NCBI GenBank assembly: GCA_902826685.1
Contig: CADEFT010000007.1
Coordinates: 124,001 to 188,000, forward strand
Source: an uncultured Acidobacteriota bacterium
GTDB lineage: Bacteria > Acidobacteriota > Terriglobia > Bryobacterales > Bryobacteraceae
Direction of reading: 5' to 3'
DNA: 64,000 bases
Positions 17,246 to 24,690 of the stretch are shown one piece after another. Made by a program: the position numbers and the translations under genes. The notes below the pieces were generated by a model that had not been told where the DNA came from, searched no databases, and saw only the letters and a program-made list of their open reading frames with translations. The stretch's first letter is position 1. Each line of letters starts with the position of its first letter.

Positions 17246-20200
17246 CTAGAACTCGAAACGAAGCCCCATCCGGAAGGCGCGCGCCCCCGGCTGGTCTCCC
17301 GTCGACGATCCATTCACGCCGCCCACGCCGCTGATCACGCCGACGTTGGCAAGCTGCGAGATGTTGGTCGCCGGATTCGAGAAATTCTGATGGTTGAAGA
17401 AATTGGTCGCCGTCGCTTCCCAGCGCAGCCGCATCGTTTCGGTGAAGGAGAACGTCTTGAACAACCCGACGTGCCACACGTTCACGCCCGGTCCGTTGAT
17501 GACGCCCTTGGCCGACGTTCCGAAGCGGCCCAGCCCGGCCGCCAGGTTGCCGAAGGCCGACGCGTCAAACCAGCGGTTCACCGTACGCTGACCGTCCGGG
17601 AGATTCGCGTCCCGCAAATGATCGGGCCGCAAGGTAACGTTGGCCGGCGTGCGCGAGTTGGTGAACGCAATCCCCACCGGATCCGGCCCGGACCACAGCG
17701 GCGTCAGGAACTGGCCCGAGTAGTAGCTGTAGATGGCGCTGAAATCCCATCCGCCCACCACCAGGTTCGCCGCCCGGCTGGCGCTGTTGAGGAACGGGCG
17801 CCCCTTGCCAAACGGCAATTGGTAGTTGAGGTTCGTCGTGAACCGGTGCGTGGGAATATCGGCCGCCACGGCCCGCTCCCGCACCCGGTCATAAGGATTC
17901 TCGGGCGAAGCGCCCCGTTCCAGATCGCCGATGTCGCGCGCCCACACCCAGGAGCTTTGGAACGTGAGTCCGCGGATCATCTTCCGCTCGACCTCGGCCG
18001 TCAAGCCGTGATACTGGTGCCCTGCGCCGTTGGTGAAGTAACTGATGCCCGGATAATTCGGGAACCGGCGTGCTTTGTCGACATAGGGCCGTCCGTCGGG
18101 CACCGGCGCGTTGATGTCATAGGAGTAGTCGCCCTTACGCGTATTCGTTCCGATATAAGAGAGCCGGAAGCCCGTATCGAAACGGCTGTGTTCCAGCGTC
18201 ACGCTGTACTGCATGCTGTAGGGAATCTGCAGATTCGGATTGATGGCCGCGGGCAGGCCGACGGTGCTCGGGCCCGCGCCGCCGGTGGATGGGAACACGC
18301 GCGGCAGAATCACGTCCGGATTCACCGCCGGATTGGTGTAGGCCGGTTCGTTGAGCACAAACGGAAGGCCGCCCTGCGTCAGGTTGCGCGGCACCACGTC
18401 GAAGAAGATGCCGTAGCCGGCGCGAAGCACCGTCCGGTCATTCCAGGGACGCCACGCCACGCCGATGCGAGGCGCGAAGTTATTCCGGTCATTGCGGATG
18501 ATGGTGCTGCCCGGCAACCCGAGCGTTTTCGCTTCCACCACATCCACATAGCCGCGCGGAAACAGCGGGCTGACTTTGCTCATCGAGCCGTCCTGCACCA
18601 CGATCTTGCCCGAGCCGATATCGAACATCGAACCAAGGCCGGCCTCTTCGGTCCATAGCGGATGGTACTCGTAGCGCAGCCCAAGGTTCAGCGTCAGCCG
18701 CGAGTTGATCTTAAAATCGTCCACCGCGAAGAAGTCGTATTGATACCGCAGCCGGTCCACACGAACCGGACCGAAGGCGCGCGACACCGTCGTCGGAATG
18801 CCCAGCAGGAAGTCGCCGTAAGCGTTGCCGGTGAAGCGCGTGGAAAAATTCAGGTTCCCGAACAGACTGGCGTTCGCCGCGCCGTCATCCCACGTCACGC
18901 GCCCGATGTTGGCGCCGAACTTGAAGTTGTGCCGGCCCTTGAACCAACTGACGTGATCCTGAAAATCCATCAGGTAATTCAGGAATCCAGGATTGCGGAA
19001 ATCGACCGAAGTGAGGCCCGTCAATCCCAGACCCGTCCAACTCAGCTTGGTGACGCCGGTAAGGTCGGGCAGATCGGGCGCCAGGCCCTGCAGCCCGAGT
19101 TCCGACACCAGTTGACGGCCATTCAACGGAGCCTCGATGGTGTTGTTATTGAACACCAGCCCATAACGGAATTCGTTGAGCAGCGTCGGTTTGAACGTGT
19201 GCGTGTAGGCCAGCGTCATGGCGCGGTTGTAGCGATGCTGGTTGTGCATGCCGATGGTCGGCAGGTTTCCCTGCCACGCGCTCACGCGTAGATCCTGCAA
19301 AGTAAACCGCCCGTACACGGAGTCCTTATCCGAGAACCGGTGATCGCCGCGCGCCGTCCAGTAGTTCGATGGCGCAAACGGAGACGTCAGGTTCTGGCGG
19401 TAGTTCTGCGTCACCAGTTGGTCGGCCGCGCCGAAGTTCGGCAGTGGATAGAATCGCTCCTGGATCTTCAACGCGGTGGCGTTCAGACGCGACGTGGGGA
19501 TGCGGTTGCCGGGAAAGGGACTGCCCGCCGCCATCGGATCGAGGACGTTGGCGAGACCCGCGAAGTCTCCCTGGCGCCAGGCCGCCAACGGCACCGTCGG
19601 ATTGAGGACGGCGGTCGTCGGGCTGCCACGCGACGTTTCAAACGAGTAGAAGAAGAACGTCTTGTCCTTGCCGTTGTAGAGCTTCGGAATGAACACCGGT
19701 CCGCCCACGCTGCCGCCCGGCGTATGGCCCACACCGGTGCCGCGCGCCAGCGCAAACGGATTGCGCGCGCGGAACCATGGCGTGCTGTAGTAATCGAAAA
19801 TGTTGCCGGTGAGCCGGTTGGTTCCCGACTTCGAGATCATCGTCACCTGGCCGATCGACCCGAACTCCGCCGTGTTGTTGGCGATGTCGAGCTTGATCTC
19901 CTGAAACGACTCGATGTAATTGCCAAGCGGGCCGATCTGCGTCTCATCCACGCCGTCGCTCATCGTGGTGCCGTCGATGGCCCAGTGCGACTGATTGCCG
20001 CGGCTGCCGGCAAACCGGATGGTCGACCCGGAACTGGACTGCAGCACGCCCGGCGAGAGCGAAAGAAACGCCCAGATGCCGCGCGTATTCAGCGGAATCG
20101 ACTTCAGCAGCTCGGCGCTCTTGGTATCGGAGATACGCGCCGATTCCGTTTCAATCAGCGTGGCGCCGGCGGTCACTTCCACCGATGTCTCGACCGTGCC

Positions 20201-20527
20201 CACCTCAAGCCGGGCATCCAGACGGCGATAGTCGCGCGCCACCAGTTCGATGTTCTGCGCGACGAATTCCTTGAACCCGGCCCCACGCGCGCGAACGGTG
20301 TAGGAGCCCTCCTTCAATTGCGGCAACGTGTAAACACCGGCTTCGTTCGACTCGGTGGAAGTCTTGGTGTTTGTGGCCAGATGGGTGGCGGTTACATTGA
20401 CGTTTGGCACGGCCGCTCCAGTGGAGTCGGTGATTGTGCCCGTAATAGTAGCGAAGGTCGTCTGCGCCAGGCCGGAAACGGCGGAAAGCGAAGACAGCAG
20501 TGCGATCACCAGCGATCGATTCATCAT
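17246..20527 (-). CDS. Oar-like TonB-dependent outer membrane receptor
   Basis: A 1,093-residue outer membrane protein. After a signal peptide (MMNRSLVIALLSSLSAVSGLAQ) comes a carboxypeptidase-regulatory-like domain (ATITGTITDSTGAAVPNVNV). A plug domain with LNTRGIWAFLSLSPGV and an IDGTTM motif follows, then a long beta-barrel ending in FRMGLRFEF with the terminal aromatic typical of outer membrane proteins. This is the Oar/CarboxypepD_reg receptor type abundant in Acidobacteria, thought to import sugars or peptides. GAGGG 5-8 nt upstream supports the ATG at 20527 or 20524. Monocistronic and facing the hydrolase operon tail-to-head on the same strand. Ligand unknown. Confidence 0.88.
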   Translation of the reverse strand: MMNRSLVIALLSSLSAVSGLAQTTFATITGTITDSTGAAVPNVNVTATHLATNTKTSTESNEAGVYTLPQLKEGSYTVRARGAGFKEFVAQNIELVARDYRRLDARLEVGTVETSVEVTAGATLIETESARISDTKSAELLKSIPLNTRGIWAFLSLSPGVLQSSSGSTIRFAGSRGNQSHWAIDGTTMSDGVDETQIGPLGNYIESFQEIKLDIANNTAEFGSIGQVTMISKSGTNRLTGNIFDYYSTPWFRARNPFALARGTGVGHTPGGSVGGPVFIPKLYNGKDKTFFFYSFETSRGSPTTAVLNPTVPLAAWRQGDFAGLANVLDPMAAGSPFPGNRIPTSRLNATALKIQERFYPLPNFGAADQLVTQNYRQNLTSPFAPSNYWTARGDHRFSDKDSVYGRFTLQDLRVSAWQGNLPTIGMHNQHRYNRAMTLAYTHTFKPTLLNEFRYGLVFNNNTIEAPLNGRQLVSELGLQGLAPDLPDLTGVTKLSWTGLGLTGLTSVDFRNPGFLNYLMDFQDHVSWFKGRHNFKFGANIGRVTWDDGAANASLFGNLNFSTRFTGNAYGDFLLGIPTTVSRAFGPVRVDRLRYQYDFFAVDDFKINSRLTLNLGLRYEYHPLWTEEAGLGSMFDIGSGKIVVQDGSMSKVSPLFPRGYVDVVEAKTLGLPGSTIIRNDRNNFAPRIGVAWRPWNDRTVLRAGYGIFFDVVPRNLTQGGLPFVLNEPAYTNPAVNPDVILPRVFPSTGGAGPSTVGLPAAINPNLQIPYSMQYSVTLEHSRFDTGFRLSYIGTNTRKGDYSYDINAPVPDGRPYVDKARRFPNYPGISYFTNGAGHQYHGLTAEVERKMIRGLTFQSSWVWARDIGDLERGASPENPYDRVRERAVAADIPTHRFTTNLNYQLPFGKGRPFLNSASRAANLVVGGWDFSAIYSYYSGQFLTPLWSGPDPVGIAFTNSRTPANVTLRPDHLRDANLPDGQRTVNRWFDASAFGNLAAGLGRFGTSAKGVINGPGVNVWHVGLFKTFSFTETMRLRWEATATNFFNHQNFSNPATNISQLANVGVISGVGGVNGSSTGDQPGARAFRMGLRFEF

Positions 20528-20623
20528 AAAGACCCTCAGCAAACCATATTAGGGGAATGGAGGTGTGTCAAGGGGTGCCGGGCGCTGGTGGCTCGCCCCG
20601 GCGGGTCTATGCTTGGGAAGAGT

Positions 20624-20827
20624 ATGCCGATTATTCGTACAGCCGAGCCGAGGGACCAGGACGCGATCTGGTCGATTCTCGAGCCCGTCATTCGTGCCGG
20701 CGAAACCTACACGCTCCCTCGCGAGATGTCCCGCGAGGACGCCCTCGCGTACTGGTTCGCGCCCGGCAACGAGGTCTTTGCCGCCGATTCCGGGGGCCAG
20801 GTTGCCGGCTCTGACCGCTCTACGTAA
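20624..20827 (+). pseudogene. Truncated GNAT acetyltransferase remnant
   Basis: A 67-codon frame that matches only the first part of a GNAT N-acetyltransferase (IRTAEPRDQDAIWSILEPV, then RAGETYTLP and ALAYWFAPGNEVFAAD). It ends abruptly after GGQVAG, where the acetyl-CoA-binding half should begin, with six unrelated residues and a stop. Only 14 bp separate it from the CCA end of tRNA-Glu. A complete enzyme would need about 90 further residues, so this cannot be functional. The break beside a tRNA 3' end suggests a past integration or excision event. Confidence 0.7.
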
Positions 20828-20841
20828 AGTTGTTGAAGGAA

Positions 20842-20916
20842 TGGTAGCGCTAACGGGATTCGAACCCGTATTTAAGCCTTGAGAGGGCTTCGTCCTAACC
20901 CTTAGACGATAGCGCC
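20842..20916 (-). tRNA. tRNA-Glu (CTC anticodon)
   Basis: A 75-nt cloverleaf on the minus strand: acceptor GGCGCTA pairing with TAGCGCT, a 3-bp D stem with a ten-base loop, anticodon stem AAGCC/GGCTT around loop CTCTCAA (anticodon CTC, reads GAG), T arm ACGGG-TTCGAAT-CCCGT, discriminator A and an encoded CCA. Confidence 0.95.
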
Positions 20917-20948
20917 GAACACCCTTCAGTATACCCTCTTCCCAGCGC

Positions 20949-20954
20949 TAGAAT
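20949..20954 (+). promoter_or_regulatory. Candidate -10 box (TAGAAT) for the DUF362 gene
   Basis: TAGAAT ends 9 nt before the ATG at 20964; no Shine-Dalgarno fits in between. Confidence 0.4.
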
Positions 20955-20963
20955 GAAACCATC

Positions 20964-22055
20964 ATGATTCGCCGCGATTTTCTGATGGCCGCCATGGCGC
21001 CCCGGGCCGACTCCGATCCGGTCTATCGAATCGTCTCCCCTTACAAACCCGCGCCGCGCTACAACCTGCCCGGCAAAGTCGTGCGCACCCATGCCGCCAA
21101 CTGCATCCATGAGACCACCGAGGAAGTTAACGCCGAGGTCGTAGGCGAAATGATGGCGCGCGGCATGACGGCGCTCACCGGCGACAAGGATCCGCGCGAT
21201 TCCTGGCGCCGCTTCTTCGATTCCTCCGACGTCGTCGGCATCAAGATCAACGCCTCGGGCGCGCCGCAGATCAAATCGCATCCCGTCGTCGTCGCCGAAG
21301 TCGTGCGGCGCCTCATGGAACTCGGCGTCAAGCCCTCCAACATCGCCCTCTACGAAAGGTTCCCCAGCCAGGTCGTCACCGTCGATTGGGACAAGTACAT
21401 GCCCGCCAGGATCGAACAGATCGGCGTCGAGCCCATGCGCGGCGCCCTCAGCCAATACGACCCACACACCTACGTCGATGTCAATTTCTTCGGCGAGGAG
21501 GACACACGCTCCTTCCTCGTGCGCATGATTTCGCAGCGCTTCACCAAAATCGTCAACGTCCCGAACATGAAGGATCACGGCGCTTCCGGCGTCACCGGAT
21601 GCCTCAAGAACATGGCCTACGGCAGCTTCAACAACGTGGCGCGATCGCATGCCTTTTCGAAGACCCACACCAAGACTTTCATCGGCACGCTCGCTTCGGT
21701 GGAACCGGTGCGGTCCCGTTTCGTCCTGCACGTCATGGATGGCCTCAAGGGAATCTGGCACGGCGGCCCGTTCCAGCGCGACCGGAAGTTCGCCTTCTAT
21801 CCCAAGCAGATGATGTTCGGCACGGACCCGGTGGCGATGGATCGCATCCTGCTCGATGTCATCGAAGACAAGCGCAAGGCCGAAGGCGTGGTATCGGTTC
21901 AGGACCGCAACCCCGAAATCACGAAAGACGTGAAGCCGCTCGACCCCAACAAGAACGTCTACGTCCGCGAGCCCGGCCACATCCAATACGCGGGCTCGCT
22001 CGGCCTCGGTGTCGTCGACAAAGCCAGAATCGATCTCCAGGAGATTCGCCTGTGA
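20964..22055 (+). CDS. DUF362 domain protein with Tat-like leader
   Basis: A 363-residue protein starting MIRRDFLMAAMAPRA, a twin-arginine-like but weakly hydrophobic leader. The DUF362 core is evident: DVVGIKINASG at about 93-103, a KPSNIALYERF strand, KIVNVPNMKDHGASGVTGCLKNMAYGS around 197-223, and a C-terminal FGTDPVAMDRILLDVIE. DUF362 proteins are often found with ferredoxins and aldo-keto reductases; here no Cys cluster is present. The stop overlaps the next start (TGATG), so the two genes are coupled. Reaction unknown. Confidence 0.82.
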   Translation: MIRRDFLMAAMAPRADSDPVYRIVSPYKPAPRYNLPGKVVRTHAANCIHETTEEVNAEVVGEMMARGMTALTGDKDPRDSWRRFFDSSDVVGIKINASGAPQIKSHPVVVAEVVRRLMELGVKPSNIALYERFPSQVVTVDWDKYMPARIEQIGVEPMRGALSQYDPHTYVDVNFFGEEDTRSFLVRMISQRFTKIVNVPNMKDHGASGVTGCLKNMAYGSFNNVARSHAFSKTHTKTFIGTLASVEPVRSRFVLHVMDGLKGIWHGGPFQRDRKFAFYPKQMMFGTDPVAMDRILLDVIEDKRKAEGVVSVQDRNPEITKDVKPLDPNKNVYVREPGHIQYAGSLGLGVVDKARIDLQEIRL

Positions 22056-22837
22056 TGCTGTTGGCGGTCATTCCGCTTCTGTTTGAAGGCACCGACACAT
22101 CGAAGTTCGTCACCGTCCGCGCGCCGGGTATCGAAATGCGGCGCAACATGGCGATGGCGACATCGGCACCCTGGGTCGATTCCAACATCTGGCAGTTCCG
22201 GCGCGCGCCATCGAAATCCTATTTCTCCGATGTCACCGGAAAATCGGTGGCGCTGGCCATGGCCGAAGCTCATTCGCAGGGCGTCGAACTGGCGCTACGC
22301 ACCACGCCCGATCAGCGCAAGGAATACGAGGCCATGGCGGCGTTCCTGCGCACGGTGCCCGAAGGTCCCACGGCCGTTTGGGCCAACCTCGCCGTAACCG
22401 ATGACGGCTCCGACGCCGCGGGCGAAGCGCTGAACCTGCTGTCGCGCCGCAACCTTCTTTTCACCACCAAGCCCGGCGCCAAGGCGGACCTGAAACTGAA
22501 GGCCGATAAGTCGATCACGAATCCGTATGACTTCGCGCAGGAAGCCAGGCAGAAACTCGGCGAAGACAAACGCCTGGTGCGCCTCTACGGATCGGAGATT
22601 ACCATCGCCGACCTGAGGCGCGAAGGCAACAAAGTGCGGCTCAGCCTGATTCAGTACGGACGCCGTCCATCCGACGCGCCGCGCATCCGCGTCCGCGGGC
22701 ACTACTCAAACGTGCGCGCCTTGGTCTACGGCACGGGAGAAATGCAGGTCACCGATCTCACCACCGACGGTGCCTACACCGAATTCACACTTCCCTCGCT
22801 GCCGCTTTACGCCGTCCTCGACCTCACCGCGCGCTGA
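22055..22837 (+). CDS. Secreted protein of unknown function coupled to DUF362
   Basis: A 260-residue protein starting MLLAVIPLLFEGT, a very short hydrophobic leader. The middle part (YEAMAAFLRTVPEGPTAVWANLAVTDD) and the DLKLKADKSITNPYDFAQEARQKLGEDKRLVRLYG stretch suggest a mixed alpha/beta body. The C-terminal 80 residues (VRLSLIQYGRRP, IRVRGHYSNVRALVYG, YTEFTLPSLPLYAVLDL) look like the all-beta terminal domain of a glycosidase-like protein. No named family recognised. The start at 22055 shares the TGATG junction with DUF362, and the longer open frame upstream is discarded because it lies within that gene. Confidence 0.6.
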   Translation: MLLAVIPLLFEGTDTSKFVTVRAPGIEMRRNMAMATSAPWVDSNIWQFRRAPSKSYFSDVTGKSVALAMAEAHSQGVELALRTTPDQRKEYEAMAAFLRTVPEGPTAVWANLAVTDDGSDAAGEALNLLSRRNLLFTTKPGAKADLKLKADKSITNPYDFAQEARQKLGEDKRLVRLYGSEITIADLRREGNKVRLSLIQYGRRPSDAPRIRVRGHYSNVRALVYGTGEMQVTDLTTDGAYTEFTLPSLPLYAVLDLTAR

Positions 22838-22904
22838 CGTACGAGGCGACGGCGAACGAACCTCGACTGCAGCCGCTTGATCGGCGTTCGCGTCAAAACC
22901 CGTC

Positions 22905-22913
22905 TGGTACACT
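22905..22913 (+). promoter_or_regulatory. Candidate extended -10 promoter (TGGTACACT) of efp
   Basis: TGn plus TACACT leaves a leader of about 33 nt before the efp ATG. No clear -35 is seen, as expected for extended -10 promoters. Confidence 0.4.
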
Positions 22914-22952
22914 GTTTGAGAACGTCAAAAAGCCAAGGATTCTCAAGAAAAC

Positions 22953-23510
22953 ATGCTCGCCGCCACGCAATTGCGACCTGGAATGGTCATCCTGTTCAAT
23001 AAGGAATTGTTCTCCATCTTCGCCATGACTCATCGCACGCCCGGAAACCTGCGCGGCTTCGTGCAGGTGAGGATGCGCAACTTCCGCACCGGGTCGATGA
23101 TCGAACACCGCTTCTCTTCGGAAGACAAAGTCGAGAAGGCCATGCTCGATGAGCAGGAGATGGAATATCTCTACGACGACGGCGAATATTACTACTTCAT
23201 GAACATCGAAACCTTCGAGCAGACTCACTTCACGAAGGATTTTCTCGGCGACGGTGTCAACTACCTCATCCCGCAGTTGCACGTTCATGTCGAATTCTAC
23301 GAAGGCAAACCGGTCAGCGTGGAGTTGCCGCCCTCGGTCGATATGACGGTGGTCGAAACCGAGCCCGGTCTCAAAGGCGCCACCGTGTCGAACGTCACCA
23401 AGCCGGCCAAGATGGAAACCGGCCTCGTCGTACAGGTGCCGCCTTTCATCAACCCCGGCGAGCGCATCCGTGTTTCCACCGCCGAGGGATCCTATCAGGA
23501 ACGCGCCTGA
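22953..23510 (+). CDS. efp: Translation elongation factor P
   Basis: A 185-residue EF-P with all three domains: KOW-like N-terminal domain (LRPGMVILFNKELF), middle OB domain (EYLYDDGEYYYFMNIETFEQ) and C-terminal OB domain ending with VQVPPFINPGERIRVSTAEGSY. It relieves ribosome stalling at polyproline. The tip loop reads TPGNLRG (30-35), so the position of the modified lysine in E. coli (K34) is Asn32, with an Arg two residues later. No EpmAB- or EarP-type modification gene is in the window. It appears monocistronic with its own promoter. Confidence 0.95.
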   Translation: MLAATQLRPGMVILFNKELFSIFAMTHRTPGNLRGFVQVRMRNFRTGSMIEHRFSSEDKVEKAMLDEQEMEYLYDDGEYYYFMNIETFEQTHFTKDFLGDGVNYLIPQLHVHVEFYEGKPVSVELPPSVDMTVVETEPGLKGATVSNVTKPAKMETGLVVQVPPFINPGERIRVSTAEGSYQERA

Positions 23511-23518
23511 GCTTGGGG

Positions 23519-23524
23519 TATACT
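23519..23524 (+). promoter_or_regulatory. Candidate -10 box (TATACT) of the enolase-superfamily operon
   Basis: TATACT directly abuts the perfect inverted repeat at 23525-23546. The expected transcription start falls inside that repeat. Confidence 0.45.
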
Positions 23525-23546
23525 GACTCTCCAGCAAAGGAGAGTC
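23525..23546 (+). promoter_or_regulatory. Perfect 8-bp inverted repeat over start site and Shine-Dalgarno
   Basis: GACTCTCC, a 6-nt spacer and GGAGAGTC. The right arm is also the Shine-Dalgarno of the gene starting at 23551. It could be a repressor operator overlapping the transcription start or, if the whole repeat is transcribed, a hairpin hiding the ribosome site. Confidence 0.5.
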
Positions 23547-23550
23547 GTAC

Positions 23551-24690
23551 ATGTCCACCGTTTCCGTGAAACGGGCGCGCCTCCAGTCGATCATAGCCGC
23601 CCAGGCGGCCGTGACCGCCGGCCCGGAGCTTCAGATCGTTTCCCTTGAAGCCTGGAATCTTCGCGAACCCGATAACGGCCGAGCCTGGTCGCTCATCCGC
23701 CTGGCCACCCGCGAGGGTATCGAAGGCTGGGGCGAAGCGCGGCCCCTGACAAGCGATGCCGTCGGCCGCCTTCGAAGCCTGTCTCTCAAAACGCCCGCCA
23801 GCGCCTACGAGGACTTGCGCCGCAAACTCGCCGGCCAGGAAGGCGCCGCCGCGGTCAACATCGCCGCGCTCGATATTCTGGGCAAGGCGGCGAAGGCGCC
23901 CGTCTACCAGGTGCTGGGCGGCCCCACGCGCAACATGGTTCGCGCCTACACGGCATTGCACGGCGCAGACGATGCGGCCCTGGTCAAGGACATGGAACGC
24001 TGCCGGGCGGCCGGACACAAAGCCTTCGGCGTACCGGTCGCGCTGCCGCCCTTCCGCAATAGCGGCAAGGCTTTCGTCAATGCGTCCCGCGCGCGCATGG
24101 ACGCGCTGCTGCAATCGGCTTCCGAAGATTGCGATTTCATCCTGCAAGGCCAGGCGCGGCTCACGCCCGGCGATGCCGCATCGCTCGCCTCGGCCTTCGA
24201 GCGCACGCATCTGCTCTGGTTCGATGAACCCTGTTCCACCTCGGCCATCGGAGCGCTGCGCAAACTGGCCGAGGAAAACGTGACCCCGCTCGGCTTCGGA
24301 CTCGATGTCGCCGATGCCGCCCATTTCCAGAACCTGCTGCGCGACGATTCGATCGACGTTCTTCGCCCCGAACTCGCACTGCACGGCATCAGCGGCATTC
24401 GCAAGATCGCGGCGCTGGCCGAGACTTACTATGTGGCCGTCGCGCCGCGGCACAACCAGGGTCCGGTCAATACCGCCGCCACTTTACATCTCGCCGCCAG
24501 TCTGCCCAATTTCTTTATCCAGCACATTCCCTTCCCCGCCGAATCCGCGCGCGCCGAAATGCGGGCCGCCCTTACTGGAGGTTCGGTGGAACGGGTCAAA
24601 GACGGCTACGCCGCCCTGTCGAACACACCGGGACTCGGCGTCACCGTCAACCGCCAGGCAGTCAGCAAATACGGGGAGGCCATCGCATGA
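23551..24690 (+). CDS. Enolase-superfamily (mandelate racemase-like) protein, probably lacking metal ligands
   Basis: A 379-residue protein with the MR/MLE layout: N-terminal capping domain (WSLIRLATREGIEGWGEARP), then the barrel with ALDILGKAAKAPVYQVLGG. Two of the three metal-binding acids are missing: the first ligand position reads LQGQ (Q199 in place of Asp) and the third reads GFGLD (L251 in place of Glu). Glu226 (WFDEP) and the general-base His301 region (APRHNQGP) remain, and the KxK pair is absent. It therefore probably does not catalyse the usual enolisation. It overlaps its intact paralogue by ATGA and may form a complex with it. Confidence 0.8.
   Translation: MSTVSVKRARLQSIIAAQAAVTAGPELQIVSLEAWNLREPDNGRAWSLIRLATREGIEGWGEARPLTSDAVGRLRSLSLKTPASAYEDLRRKLAGQEGAAAVNIAALDILGKAAKAPVYQVLGGPTRNMVRAYTALHGADDAALVKDMERCRAAGHKAFGVPVALPPFRNSGKAFVNASRARMDALLQSASEDCDFILQGQARLTPGDAASLASAFERTHLLWFDEPCSTSAIGALRKLAEENVTPLGFGLDVADAAHFQNLLRDDSIDVLRPELALHGISGIRKIAALAETYYVAVAPRHNQGPVNTAATLHLAASLPNFFIQHIPFPAESARAEMRAALTGGSVERVKDGYAALSNTPGLGVTVNRQAVSKYGEAIA

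Noticed and set aside
16877..20827. Long open frames on the plus strand opposite the TonB receptor and hydrolase
   Set aside because: They are rich in Arg, Ala and Pro, have no recognisable domains, and mirror real genes; GC-rich codon use keeps the opposite strand open.
20624..20827. GNAT frame as a functional small gene
   Set aside because: It lacks the acetyl-CoA-binding half required for any activity.
22838..22900. CGAGG/CCTCG pairing as a terminator after 22837
   Set aside because: The stem is 5 bp with a long loop and no T-run follows.
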